Shown here piece after piece: positions 1 to 8,807 of a stretch of 64,000 nt of DNA (the stretch's first letter is position 1; each line of letters begins with the position of its first letter). The DNA is from Martelella endophytica (GTDB taxonomy: Bacteria; Pseudomonadota; Alphaproteobacteria; Rhizobiales; Rhizobiaceae), in NCBI RefSeq assembly GCF_000960975.1, contig NZ_CP010803.1:2880405-2944404 (forward strand), written 5' to 3'. The position numbers and the translations under genes are program-made. Below the pieces are notes generated by a model. The model did no database searches and had not been told where the DNA came from. It saw only the letters and a list, made by a program, of their open reading frames with translations.

Positions 1-2562
1 ACGTGCTTTCGCCTGCCGCCCGACCTCAAGCGCCTCAAACGAGCGCATCACCGTCATCAGCCGCGCGGTCAGGGTCGGGTTGCGCTTGTCGGCGTCGAGG
101 ATGAAATCGGCGAAGAAGCGATAGCCGGCGCCATCCGGGCGGTTGAAGCCTGTCGGATTGGACGAGGCGAAGGCGCCGACCAGGGCGCGCACACGGTTCG
201 GATTTAGGGCATCGAAGGCTTCGTCCTGCATCAGGCGCTTGACCCGTTCGAGCGCCTCTTCGCCCGGGATGGTCGCCTGGGCGCCGAACCACTTGTCGAG
301 CACCAGCGGTTCGCCGGCGAAGCGGTGGCGGAAATCGTCGAGCACCGCCGCGGTTTCCTCCGCATCCGGGAACTGATGGGCGAGAATCCGGAGCGCTGCG
401 ATCATGTCCGTCATGTTGGTGGCGGCATCATAGGCGGCGCGGGCGGCACCCGGCTCGTCGGTGGCGCTGGCGAGATAGGCGAGGGCGGTGTTGCGCAGCG
501 CCCGCCGTCCCGCACTGTCAGCATTTGGGCTGAATTCCGTATCGCCGGAAAGTGCGTCCACCAGTTGCCGGAACCGCTCGGCGCCTTCGCGGGCCAGTGA
601 ACCGAACACCGTCCGCCGCGCCGCGTGGATCGCATCGGGGTCGATGTCGCGACCAAGCTCCCGGCCGATATCGAGCTCGCTCGGCAGCGTCAGGGCAAGT
701 GCCCGGAAAGCGGGCTCCAGCGTCTCGTCTCCGGCGGTCTCGATCAGCGCCTCGGCCAGCGCGGGATCGACGGAGATCGGAGTGCCCGCCCTGACGGCGG
801 CCGTCGCCTCCACCAGCGCCTGCAGCGCCAGCCCGTTGATCGCGTCCCAGCGGGCGACGAGATCGGTTTCGAAACGTGCGATCGCCATCCGGTCGTCGCG
901 GCTCTGCTCGAAGTTGACCTTCACCGGCGCGGAGAAATCGCGGTTGACGGAGATTGCCGGCCTGGCGCCAATGCCCTTGAAGACGAAGGTCTGTTCCGCT
1001 TCGGTCAGATGAAGCACGTCCTCGGTACGCTCGCCGCCCGAAACCGCACTCGGCTCCATGCCGTCGCCATTCGGGCCGATGAGGCCGACGCGCAGCGGAA
1101 TGTGGAGCGGCTTCTTCTCCTTCTGGCCCGGTGTCGGCGGGGTCTTCTGCTGCAGCGTCAGCGACAGCGTCGACGCCGCCTCGTCATAGGCGCTTTGGAC
1201 GGAGATTACCGGCGTTCCGGCCTGATGGTACCAGAGCGCGAAATGGCTGAGATCGCGGCCGGTCGCATCCTCGAAGCACTTCAGATAGTCCTCGATGGTC
1301 ACCGCGCCGCCGTCGTGGCGCTCGAAGAACAGGTCGAGGCCCCTGCGGAAATTGTCAGTGCCGAGCAGCGTCGCGATCATCCGCGAGACTTCCGAGCCCT
1401 TCTCGTAGACCGTCGTGGTGTAGAAATTGTCGATCTCCAGATACTGGGTCGGCCTGACGGGGTGGGCGAGCGGGCCGCCGTCTTCCGGAAACTGGTTGGC
1501 GCGCAGGAACTTCACCTCGTCGACGCGCACAACGGGCCGCGTGCGCTGGTCGGCGGTGAACTCGTGTTCGCGATAGACGGTCAGCCCTTCCTTAAGGCTG
1601 AGCTGGAACCAGTCCCGGCAGGTGATGCGGTTGCCGGTCCAGTTGTGGAAGTATTCGTGCGCGACAACGGCCTCGATCCGCAGATAGTCGTCGTCGGTCG
1701 CGGTCTCGGGATCGGCCAGGATCAGGCGGTCGTTGAAGATGTTGAGACCCTTGTTCTCCATCGCCCCCATGTTGAAGTCCGACACCGCGACGATCATGAA
1801 GATGTCGAGGTCGTACTCTCGGCCGAAGCGTTCCTCGTCCCAGCGCATGGCGCGCTTCAGCGAATCCATCGCATAGTCGGCGCGGTCGGCCTTGCCGTGC
1901 TCGACATAGATCCGCAGCGTCACCGCGCGGCCCGACATGGTGGTGAACTGGTCCTCGATCATTGCAAGGTCGCCCGCGACAAGGGCGAAGAGATAGGAGG
2001 GCTTGGGGAAGGGGTCGTGCCACTTCGCCATGTGGCGGCCATCCTCGAGGTTGCGTTCCTCGATCAGGTTGCCATTCGAGAGCAGCAGCGGGCAGCTTTC
2101 CTTGTCGGCGATGATCGTCACGGTGTAGACGGCGAGAACATCCGGCCGGTCGTAGAAATAGGTGATCCGGCGAAAGCCCTCGGCCTCGCACTGAGTCGAG
2201 AACAGGCCGGAGGTCCGATAGAGACCGAGAAGCTGGGTATTGGCGGAGGGATTGATGCGGGTTTTCACCGTAAGCGTGAAACTTCCGCTTTCCGGCAGAC
2301 CGTGGACAGTGAGCCCGTCCGCGGCAGCTTCATAGCGCTCCGGTGCCAGCGGCTTGCCGTCGAGCGCAAGTCCCGCAAGTTCCAGGCTGTCGCCATCAAG
2401 CGTGAGCGGGGCGTCGGCTGGGCTGCCGGGGCGGCGGGAAAGGCGGATTTCGCTGCCGACCGTCGTCATCTCGGCGCCCAGTTCGAAAATCAGGTCGACC
2501 GTCTCGATGATGAAGTCGGTCGGGCGGTAATCCTTCAGGTAGACGGTCTTGTCGGCACTCAT
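1..2562 (-). CDS. pepN: aminopeptidase N (M1 family), 3' end outside window
   Basis: Zinc metallo-aminopeptidase that removes N-terminal residues from peptides in the cytoplasm. The reading frame runs off the left edge after 854 codons; E. coli PepN is about 870 residues, so only a short C-terminal piece is missing. The exopeptidase motif GAMEN lies at residues 266-270, and the zinc site HEYFH at 302-306 with the third ligand Glu at 325, in the usual M1 order. The start is the ATG at 2562 (MSADKTVYL), matching the usual start of proteobacterial PepN. It is transcribed away from the DMT transporter gene, with 191 bp between the two starts. Nothing unusual is seen in the catalytic region. Identification is secure. 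Confidence 0.95.
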   Translation of the reverse strand, partial: MSADKTVYLKDYRPTDFIIETVDLIFELGAEMTTVGSEIRLSRRPGSPADAPLTLDGDSLELAGLALDGKPLAPERYEAAADGLTVHGLPESGSFTLTVKTRINPSANTQLLGLYRTSGLFSTQCEAEGFRRITYFYDRPDVLAVYTVTIIADKESCPLLLSNGNLIEERNLEDGRHMAKWHDPFPKPSYLFALVAGDLAMIEDQFTTMSGRAVTLRIYVEHGKADRADYAMDSLKRAMRWDEERFGREYDLDIFMIVAVSDFNMGAMENKGLNIFNDRLILADPETATDDDYLRIEAVVAHEYFHNWTGNRITCRDWFQLSLKEGLTVYREHEFTADQRTRPVVRVDEVKFLRANQFPEDGGPLAHPVRPTQYLEIDNFYTTTVYEKGSEVSRMIATLLGTDNFRRGLDLFFERHDGGAVTIEDYLKCFEDATGRDLSHFALWYHQAGTPVISVQSAYDEAASTLSLTLQQKTPPTPGQKEKKPLHIPLRVGLIGPNGDGMEPSAVSGGERTEDVLHLTEAEQTFVFKGIGARPAISVNRDFSAPVKVNFEQSRDDRMAIARFETDLVARWDAINGLALQALVEATAAVRAGTPISVDPALAEALIETAGDETLEPAFRALALTLPSELDIGRELGRDIDPDAIHAARRTVFGSLAREGAERFRQLVDALSGDTEFSPNADSAGRRALRNTALAYLASATDEPGAARAAYDAATNMTDMIAALRILAHQFPDAEETAAVLDDFRHRFAGEPLVLDKWFGAQATIPGEEALERVKRLMQDEAFDALNPNRVRALVGAFASSNPTGFNRPDGAGYRFFADFILDADKRNPTLTARLMTVMRSFEALEVGRQAKAR

Positions 2563-2753
2563 GGTATTCCTCTTGTGTGTTCCGGCCCGCATCGGGGCGT
2601 CCGGCCGCGCATAACAAAGCGCCGAATGCGTGCGATTGCAAATTGTTGTCGCCAATATCCGGTTGTCTTTGCCATCTTTGTCAAAACTGGCGTAAGGATG
2701 AGGCAAAACAATGCCGGGCCGAGGCACGGCGAACCCCGAGAAGCACGTTTCTG

Positions 2754-3698
2754 ATGCCCTTCGATCCGAACGCCGATCCCGTCCGCGGTATCGTTCTGAA
2801 GCTCCTGTCCATCATCGCGTTTCTGGGCATGCAGACCTGCATAAAGCTTGCCGGCGACGGGCTGGCACCGGGACAAGTCACGTTCTTCCGCTCGCTCTTT
2901 GCCGTGATACCGATTCTCGCCTATCTCGCCTGGCGCCACGAACTGGCGGGGGCCTATCGCACCGAAAGGCCGTTCGGCCATTTCCTGCGAAGCATTATCG
3001 GCATCACCTCCATGGGCATGGGGTTTTACGGGGTGATGCATCTGCCGCTGCCGGAGGTCATCGCGCTTGGCTACGCAACGCCGCTGCTGTCGGTCGCCTT
3101 CGCGGCCCTTCTGCTTGGCGAGGTCGTGCGTGCCTATCGCTGGACGGCCGTCGGCGTCGGCCTGTTCGGGGTGATGATCATTTCCTGGCCGAAACTGACG
3201 CTGTTCCGCCAGGGTGGGCTCGGATCGGAGGAGGCGCTTGCCGTGGCGCTTGTGCTGGTCGGCGCCATAATCGGCGCATTGGCGATGATCCAGGTGCGTC
3301 GCCTGCTGGTGACCGAGAGAGGGCCGACCATCGTTTTGTATTTTTCGGTCTATGCGGCGCTTCTTTCGCTACTAACCATCCCGTTCGGCTGGGGCAGCAT
3401 GTCCTGGACGGCCATCTTGATGCTGATCGGTTCCGGGCTGTTCGGTGGCGCGGGCCAGATCATGATGACCGAGTCCTATCGCTTTGCCGATGCCTCGACG
3501 ATCGCGCCCTTTGACTACACCTCGATCATCTTCGGCATCATCATCTCCTATTTCGTCTTTGCCGAAATACCGACCGGAAGCACGCTCTTCGGCTCCGTCT
3601 TCGTGGTGGGGGCCGGGATCTTCATCATCTTCCGCGAACACAGGCTCGGGCTGGAGCGACGCCGGCTGCGTCGCGTCTCGAATTCTTCAGGAAACTGA
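2754..3698 (+). CDS. EamA/DMT-family permease (10-TM type)
   Basis: Inner-membrane permease of 314 residues with the two-fold EamA organisation: hydrophobic segments pair up in an N-terminal half (about residues 10-140) and a C-terminal half (about 155-300). Family members export amino acids, nucleosides or other metabolites, so the substrate cannot be named. I start at the ATG at 2754 (MPFDPNADP) because the upstream part of the frame is low-quality sequence within the pepN leader and GAG lies just before. The C-terminus is basic, as expected for a cytoplasmic tail. Its stop is 2 bp from the convergent MFS gene stop. Confidence 0.85.
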   Translation: MPFDPNADPVRGIVLKLLSIIAFLGMQTCIKLAGDGLAPGQVTFFRSLFAVIPILAYLAWRHELAGAYRTERPFGHFLRSIIGITSMGMGFYGVMHLPLPEVIALGYATPLLSVAFAALLLGEVVRAYRWTAVGVGLFGVMIISWPKLTLFRQGGLGSEEALAVALVLVGAIIGALAMIQVRRLLVTERGPTIVLYFSVYAALLSLLTIPFGWGSMSWTAILMLIGSGLFGGAGQIMMTESYRFADASTIAPFDYTSIIFGIIISYFVFAEIPTGSTLFGSVFVVGAGIFIIFREHRLGLERRRLRRVSNSSGN

Positions 3699-3700
3699 TC

Positions 3701-4990
3701 CTATTCCGCAGCGGGGCGGTGCTCGCTCGGCGGATCGAGGCTTGCCGCGGCGTCTTCCTCGTAGTCGACGGCGATGCTGCCGGCGGGATCGGTGCCGCGC
3801 ATCGGCAGGGCGATCGCATGGAAGTCTGCACGTTCTTCCGGCGATACGGTCGGATTGCCGCGCTTGATGCGCCATGCCGCGTAGCCGGCATAGATCAGGA
3901 AGCCGGCAGCGAGATAAAGGGTGAGGCCCCTTGGTCCGAAAACCTCCATGGCGCCGCCGCCGATGAGCGGCCCCGCGACGGTCCCGAGGCCGTAAAGCAC
4001 CATCAGCGAGCTCGAAATCATCACATATTCGCTCGGATCGGCGCGGTCGTTGGCATGGGCGACATTGAGGGCATAGATCGGGTAGAGCATCGAGCCGACG
4101 ATGAATGCCGTGCCATAGAGCAGGTAGGGCGTCGCGGCACTCATCAGCGACATGGCAAGGGCCGCGACGACGCCGATGGCGCCGCAGGCGACCATGACAT
4201 AGCGGCGGTCGGTCCTGTCCGATATCCGGCCGATCGGGATCTGGCCCAGCGCGCCACCGGCAAGCACAGCGGCAAGCAGGGTGGCACCCTCGGCGGTCGA
4301 GAAGCCGCTCCCGGTGGTGTAGACGCCGCCGAGGCTCGCCCAGGTTCCGGAGAGAATGCCCGCCAGGATGGCGCCGACGAAGGCCACCGGCGAGCGGCTA
4401 TAGAGCCGCCCGAGGCCGAGCTGGACCTGCGCGATCGGTGCCGGCGACTGCGCCGTCGACAAGGCTGTCGGCAGGATGGAGATTGCGAACACCATGCCGC
4501 AGATGATGAAAAGCGTCGTCGTGTTGGGGTCACCCAGCGGCACGAGATACTGGCCGCCAATGGCACCGGCGAGCGTGACGATCATGTAGATCGAGAACAC
4601 CGAGCCGCGCGTGTCGTTGGTCACCCGCTCGTTCAGCCAGCTCTCGATGACGAGGTAACAGCCGGCGACGGCAAAGCCTGCAACCGCGCGAAAGGCGATC
4701 CAGGCCTGCCATTCGACGATCAGCGAGCTCGCAAGGATGGAGACGGTCAACAGCGTCAGCAGCGCGCCGAACACGCGAATATGGCCGACGCGGAGCACCA
4801 GCTTCGGGGTCAGCAGGCAGGAAAGCGTGAAGCCCACCGTATAGCCTGTCGCCGTCATCGAGATCAGGAACGGCGTCCAACCTTCGGCCACCGAGCGCAC
4901 CGGTACGAGGTAGTTCATCAACCCGTAGCCGACCATCATCAGAAGGGTGGAAAGCATCAGGCTGGCAATGGAAACAAGGCTGACTAGCAT
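3701..4990 (-). CDS. MFS transporter, YcaD/UMF-like
   Basis: A 429-residue, 12-helix major facilitator protein. Hydrophobic stretches begin at the N-terminus and continue to about residue 390, followed by a polar acidic tail of about 40 residues. A typical loop between helices 2 and 3 is present, as is the RISDRTDRR loop of the second half (between helices 8 and 9), resembling the MFS loop motif. Helix 5 ends in an ESWLNER segment typical of the YcaD-like group. The substrate is unknown. It converges with the EamA gene, and the two stops nearly touch. The ATG at 4990 gives a natural N-terminal helix. Confidence 0.85.
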   Translation of the reverse strand: MLVSLVSIASLMLSTLLMMVGYGLMNYLVPVRSVAEGWTPFLISMTATGYTVGFTLSCLLTPKLVLRVGHIRVFGALLTLLTVSILASSLIVEWQAWIAFRAVAGFAVAGCYLVIESWLNERVTNDTRGSVFSIYMIVTLAGAIGGQYLVPLGDPNTTTLFIICGMVFAISILPTALSTAQSPAPIAQVQLGLGRLYSRSPVAFVGAILAGILSGTWASLGGVYTTGSGFSTAEGATLLAAVLAGGALGQIPIGRISDRTDRRYVMVACGAIGVVAALAMSLMSAATPYLLYGTAFIVGSMLYPIYALNVAHANDRADPSEYVMISSSLMVLYGLGTVAGPLIGGGAMEVFGPRGLTLYLAAGFLIYAGYAAWRIKRGNPTVSPEERADFHAIALPMRGTDPAGSIAVDYEEDAAASLDPPSEHRPAAE

Positions 4991-5197
4991 CGGCGCGACT
5001 CATTCTGTGTGGCCGGGACTGTGCGCGGTGGCGCGGCGCTCGGGCGCCCGAATTTGCACGGCCGTATAAAGACTTCGTTGATGCCCTTCAAGCACGGATT
5101 TGTCACGGCAGGATAAATGTGCATTGTCAGCCAGGCAAATGACAGCGATAAAGGGACTCCCCAGTGCGCAAACCGAGCTTCGCCGACCATTTCTGAC

Positions 5198-6037
5198 ATG
5201 CCTATTCCGATCGAAGCCATCGCCTCGCATCCCCATTATCTGTTGCTATTATCCGAGTACGGCAAGAAACTTGCCGCGCTTTACGACGAAAATCAGCGTC
5301 TCGGCGCCAATCTCGGCTTCCAGCGGCGGTGGTTGATGAGCCAGGCGGCCCTTGCACTCGCCTGGGACGGGGAGAACCGGCTCACGGTCTCGAACCTTGT
5401 TGAGGCGCTCGTTCCCTTCAAGGTGGCGAGCCCCAACACCATTCGCGATTTCGTCGACGAATCTGTGAAGTATGGCTTCATCGAGCCCGACCCCGCGCGC
5501 GCCTCCATCCGTCCGCGCTACTGGCGGCCGACCGGCCCCGTCGTGGAGACGGTGGCGCAGTGGCTCTATGCCAATCTCGCCATGCTCGACGCCCTCGATG
5601 GCGGTGACCGCAGGCTGCGGTTTGCTGAAGATCCTGGCATCGTGACGCGCTTGCAGCCGCGTTTTGCCTGGAATTCGCTCCGCGACCCGCGTTGGCGGGA
5701 GCCACCGGCACGGATCGGCCTGTTGCAGCGCTCGATTTCCGGCGGCCTGGTGATGGACACGATCATCATCGATGTCGGTGATCAGCCGCGCGGCACGGAG
5801 CGCTTTATCATTCCGGCGATCGATGCCCGCGAAATGGCCGGCCGCATCCTGATTTCGCGAACCCATCTGCAACGTGTCCTGCGCAAGGTCATCAGCGCGG
5901 GTGGTCTCGGCTGGACTGGTCGAGCATTCGACAGTGACATGTGGGTCGATAGCGCTTTCATCGATGAATATTGTGGCTGGCAGGCCGTCAAGTCGCACTA
6001 TATCGATGAAGCCTTCGAGTGGGCGACGCGTCCATAA
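5198..6037 (+). CDS. unknown protein with winged-helix-like N-terminal half
   Basis: A 279-residue soluble protein that I do not recognise with certainty. Residues about 15-105 are helical, with an FRRRWLMSQAALAL-like recognition region and a phrase about 'fixing' a stretch before a polar insert, resembling MarR or PadR winged helices. The second half contains a repeated Arg/Trp-rich region and ends in an acidic helix. No signal peptide or membrane segment is present. I chose the ATG at 5198 (MPIPIEAIAS) over an upstream frame extension of low-complexity residues. It stands alone between two divergent or unrelated genes. A DNA-binding role is inference only. Confidence 0.55.
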   Translation: MPIPIEAIASHPHYLLLLSEYGKKLAALYDENQRLGANLGFQRRWLMSQAALALAWDGENRLTVSNLVEALVPFKVASPNTIRDFVDESVKYGFIEPDPARASIRPRYWRPTGPVVETVAQWLYANLAMLDALDGGDRRLRFAEDPGIVTRLQPRFAWNSLRDPRWREPPARIGLLQRSISGGLVMDTIIIDVGDQPRGTERFIIPAIDAREMAGRILISRTHLQRVLRKVISAGGLGWTGRAFDSDMWVDSAFIDEYCGWQAVKSHYIDEAFEWATRP

Positions 6038-6228
6038 TTGAGCCACCGCTATTGCCGATCTTCTGGGCCGGGAAAAGGACGTGACAAAAAACAACTGGTT
6101 TCGCGCGTAGATTTGTATTCCTGTCGCTTAAGATGCAGTTTACCTTGCAGGGCTAGGATGGCAGCTCGACGATGCGGCGTTGGGGGCCTTCTGTCTTGCG
6201 AAGCCATCGACTGAACACACGGATGAGC

Positions 6229-7374
6229 ATGATGAATTCTGAAGCGCCGCAAAACGCTGATCGACAACCCGTCGTTCAGACCATCAATCAGGCACCCGAG
6301 GCGGTGCTGCTGGTCGATCTTGACGGCGTGATCGAGGTTGCCAATGCGGCGGCCGAAACGCTTTTCGACACCGAAGGTAGCGAGCTTTCCGGCTATGCGC
6401 TGAATTCGTGGTTCGCCGGGGAAGATGCTGCGCATGTCACTGAGGCCGTTGCCAGGGTGGTTGCGGACGATCCCGGCAGTCGCCTCGAAGAGGTGACAGC
6501 CGACATGGCTGGAGCGCCGTATCGCCGCGTCCGTCTCTCGATCGCGCGGATGCGCCACCGCAACGGCCTCTGCGTCGTTCTCAACCGCGTCGCAGGCGCG
6601 GCGCCGGTGCGTGCGAAGATGCCGCGTGTGGCAGAACCGAACTTTGAACCTGAACCGCCCATGGCGGCCGCGACGAAGCCGCAACTTGCTCCGCAGTCGA
6701 CGATTTTTGCGCATGAGCCGAAGCCAGCCGAAACGATGAAGCCTGCTGCTACGCCCCGCGCTGAGGCGGCGCCCGAAGCCGATCCAGCCCATCACGCGCA
6801 GCGCCATTTTGACGCCGTGCCTGTTTCGCGCCCTGAGGGCCCGGCCGCCGCACCGTTCACGCCGCCGGTCGCTCCCGGTCGACGCGATATCTATGCAGAA
6901 TTTGAATCGGTCCGCGATCGCCGCGAGCGCGAGCATGAAATCCCCGAGATCTCGCCGGCGAAGTGCCTGCAGGAGGCCCTGCGCCAGAACCGCCCGCTGG
7001 CGGATTCTGAAAGTGTCACCTTGAGCGCGGCGGTCGATGATGGTGGTGTCCGCGTGCCGCTCGATGAGGAAGCGCTGATGACGCTCTTCCGCACGCTGGT
7101 CGAACGGCAGATCGTGGTGACGCCGCTTTATTGCGATGCCGGGATCAGGCTCGAACCGGCGGGCAGCGGCTTCGTCGCGCGCTTCAGCGATATTGGGCGC
7201 GGGCTTTCGGAGCAGGAACTCGACAAGCTCTTCCGCCAGCCCGATCTGGCGCTGGGCATTTCGCATACCGGGCTCGTCGAGGCGCGCACGGCCGCTGGCA
7301 GGCTCGGCCTCGGCTTTGATGTGGAAACCGCCATCGAAGGTGGCACTGCGGTCGTCCTGCGCTACGAGCGATAG
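6229..7374 (+). CDS. PAS-domain protein with degenerate histidine-kinase-like C-terminus
   Basis: About 381 residues. A PAS fold occupies roughly residues 10-110 (APEAVLLVDLDGVIEVANAAAETLF is the opening type of sensory PAS). A long Pro/Ala-rich linker follows at about 130-240. The last 120 residues resemble a GHKL ATPase module of a histidine kinase: SDIGRGLSEQELDKLF replaces the usual D-x-G-x-G block, and GLGFDVETAIEGGTAVVLRY matches the G2 end. No phosphoacceptor His (HisKA H-E-x-R/H box) is visible. It is therefore likely not an autophosphorylating kinase. Starts at 6223, 6229 and 6232 are in frame; the choice is uncertain. No partner response regulator is adjacent. Confidence 0.6.
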   Translation: MMNSEAPQNADRQPVVQTINQAPEAVLLVDLDGVIEVANAAAETLFDTEGSELSGYALNSWFAGEDAAHVTEAVARVVADDPGSRLEEVTADMAGAPYRRVRLSIARMRHRNGLCVVLNRVAGAAPVRAKMPRVAEPNFEPEPPMAAATKPQLAPQSTIFAHEPKPAETMKPAATPRAEAAPEADPAHHAQRHFDAVPVSRPEGPAAAPFTPPVAPGRRDIYAEFESVRDRREREHEIPEISPAKCLQEALRQNRPLADSESVTLSAAVDDGGVRVPLDEEALMTLFRTLVERQIVVTPLYCDAGIRLEPAGSGFVARFSDIGRGLSEQELDKLFRQPDLALGISHTGLVEARTAAGRLGLGFDVETAIEGGTAVVLRYER

Positions 7375-7475
7375 GACCGCTCCGCCTTCCGACCCCTTAG
7401 AGGCCGTTTCAGCTGTTTTCTTGAGGCATTTCCACGGAGGCCATCAGGCGCTCCGGCGGGGGTGTTTTCAGAATC

Positions 7476-7500
7476 AAAAAGCCCCGCGAAGACGCGGGGC
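7476..7500 (-). terminator. intrinsic terminator of the small gene at 7581-7772
   Basis: An 8-bp perfect stem, GCCCCGCG / CGCGGGGC, closed by a 4-nt loop lies at 7481-7500. Reading leftward it is followed by five Ts (the AAAAA at 7476-7480). It is therefore directed at minus-strand transcription and sits about 80 bp beyond the stop of the small gene. No T-run follows on the plus strand. Confidence 0.7.
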
Positions 7501-7580
7501 ATTCCAGCTTCACTCATTCGGCCCTTGCAGGAAGGGTCGCTGATCTTGCGGCGCGCTCTTCAAGCGAGCCTGCAGGCGTA

Positions 7581-7772
7581 TCAGACGCCCATCGCACGCA
7601 GTGCGGGGCGAAGCGCGCTCGCATCGTGGTGGCGACCGGAGCGGCAGAAGCCCTTGGCCATTGCCCGGTCGATGCCGCGCTGGCCATGATAGCCGTTGGT
7701 CGAGCGTCCGAGTTCCAGAGAAAGGCGTGCGTTCTGCATCAGTGAAGCGTCCATGTCTTCGTAAGGTTTCAT
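7581..7772 (-). CDS. small conserved-looking hypothetical protein (63 aa)
   Basis: A 63-residue basic protein beginning MKPYEDMDASLMQ and ending in RPALRAMGV. It is rich in Arg, Gly and His with one Cys, and contains the block GYHGQRGIDRAMAKGFCRSG. No signal peptide or membrane helix is seen. I call it because it has an ATG, a plausible length and a dedicated intrinsic terminator downstream on the same strand. The function is unknown. Upstream (7897-7911) there is a TTAA-N7-TAAA element that resembles a CtrA site but is only 7 of 8 bases. Confidence 0.5.
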   Translation of the reverse strand: MKPYEDMDASLMQNARLSLELGRSTNGYHGQRGIDRAMAKGFCRSGRHHDASALRPALRAMGV

Positions 7773-7921
7773 TTGCCTTGGTTCCGTTATCCGTATCCTC
7801 CCAAGACATGTACCGTTATCCCTGATTGGGCGGTCGCGGGCAATGCGGTTTGACGAAACACAGCTATGCGCGGTGTGCATGCCAAAGGCGCAGGCGTTAA
7901 CGATGCGTAAATATTTGGCAG

Positions 7922-8764
7922 TCAGCCGAGCGCCTTGCGAAAGGCGAGAAGGTCCTGCCAGGCCAGCTTCTTGTTTGCGGGAGCGGCGAGCAACTCCGAT
8001 GGCGCGAAGGAGACGAGCGCCGTGACCTCGCTGCCGCCGATCTGCAGCGTCTGCCACTGGCCCCTGAGATCGAACACCGTCTTCTGACGGTCGATCAGCA
8101 TGCGGCTGGCGAAATTGCCGAGCACCAGCAACAGCTTGGGTTCGGCAAGCGCGATCTGCCGCTCCAGGAACGGCAGGCAGATATCGGTTTCGGATGGCGT
8201 CGGGGCGCGGTCGCCGGGCGTGCGCCAGGGAATGGCCGTGGTCACGCCGACCGCATCGCGGGAGAGATCGATGGCAGAGAGCATCAGTTCGAAGAGCCGG
8301 CCCGCCTTGCCGGACATTGCTTCGCCGGCACGGTCGTCATCGCCGGTCGGAAAACCGCAGACAGCCATGATCCCGGTCTCGGGCAGGCCCTCGAGCGCGA
8401 TGGTGGAACGGGCGTTGTGTCGGAGATTGCAGCCGCCGAAGCCTTCGAGCACGGTCCTGAGTTCCGGGAGCGAACGGGCGCTCTCCGCTGCAAAGCGGGC
8501 ATCCGAGACCGCCTTGTCGTCGGGAACCGTTGTCTGCGCGCCCGGCGCAGTGACGATGGAGGCAGCCGGTTGCGGCCTCTCACGCGGCGGCGCCTGACGG
8601 CTGGGTGCGGCGCGTTCCTGGCGCGGCGGTGCTGCATCGGCCATCTCTGCGGCGGCCATCAGGTTTGCCGCCTCGTCCTCCATCAGGCATTCCACGCCGG
8701 CATCGGCGAAGAAGGCGAGGAGGGCTGCTGCTTCCCTTGCTGTCAGATGGTCTGCGCTCATCAT
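7922..8764 (-). CDS. uracil-DNA glycosylase family 4-like protein with altered catalytic motifs
   Basis: About 280 residues. The N-terminal helix (AALLAFFADAGVECLME) and the core from about residue 100 match alphaproteobacterial family 4 uracil-DNA glycosylases, including the IPWRTPGDRAPTP segment at 178-190 and CLPFLERQI at 196-204. The two catalytic blocks are altered: the GEAPG motif is replaced by CGFPT (136-140), and the HPS/HPA block is SFAPS (252-256), so the catalytic acidic residue and the His are absent at their usual positions. Starts at 8779, 8764 and 8761 are possible; family alignment favours 8764 or 8761. Whether it still removes bases is open. It follows, in the same direction, the SDR gene at 8808-9596. 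Confidence 0.75.
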   Translation of the reverse strand: MMSADHLTAREAAALLAFFADAGVECLMEDEAANLMAAAEMADAAPPRQERAAPSRQAPPRERPQPAASIVTAPGAQTTVPDDKAVSDARFAAESARSLPELRTVLEGFGGCNLRHNARSTIALEGLPETGIMAVCGFPTGDDDRAGEAMSGKAGRLFELMLSAIDLSRDAVGVTTAIPWRTPGDRAPTPSETDICLPFLERQIALAEPKLLLVLGNFASRMLIDRQKTVFDLRGQWQTLQIGGSEVTALVSFAPSELLAAPANKKLAWQDLLAFRKALG

Positions 8765-8807
8765 GTGCTGTTCTACCATGCCGGAGCCGCCGGGCGAAAG
8801 CCCGGCC

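Noticed and set aside
625..2754. Long open plus-strand frame antisense to pepN
   Set aside because: It is a consequence of high GC and the pepN codon pattern; its translation has no recognisable domain and the minus strand holds clear M1 peptidase motifs.
7897..7911. CtrA-like site TTAA-N7-TAAA before the small gene
   Set aside because: Seven of eight bases only; such near matches are common by chance, and there is no supporting second site.
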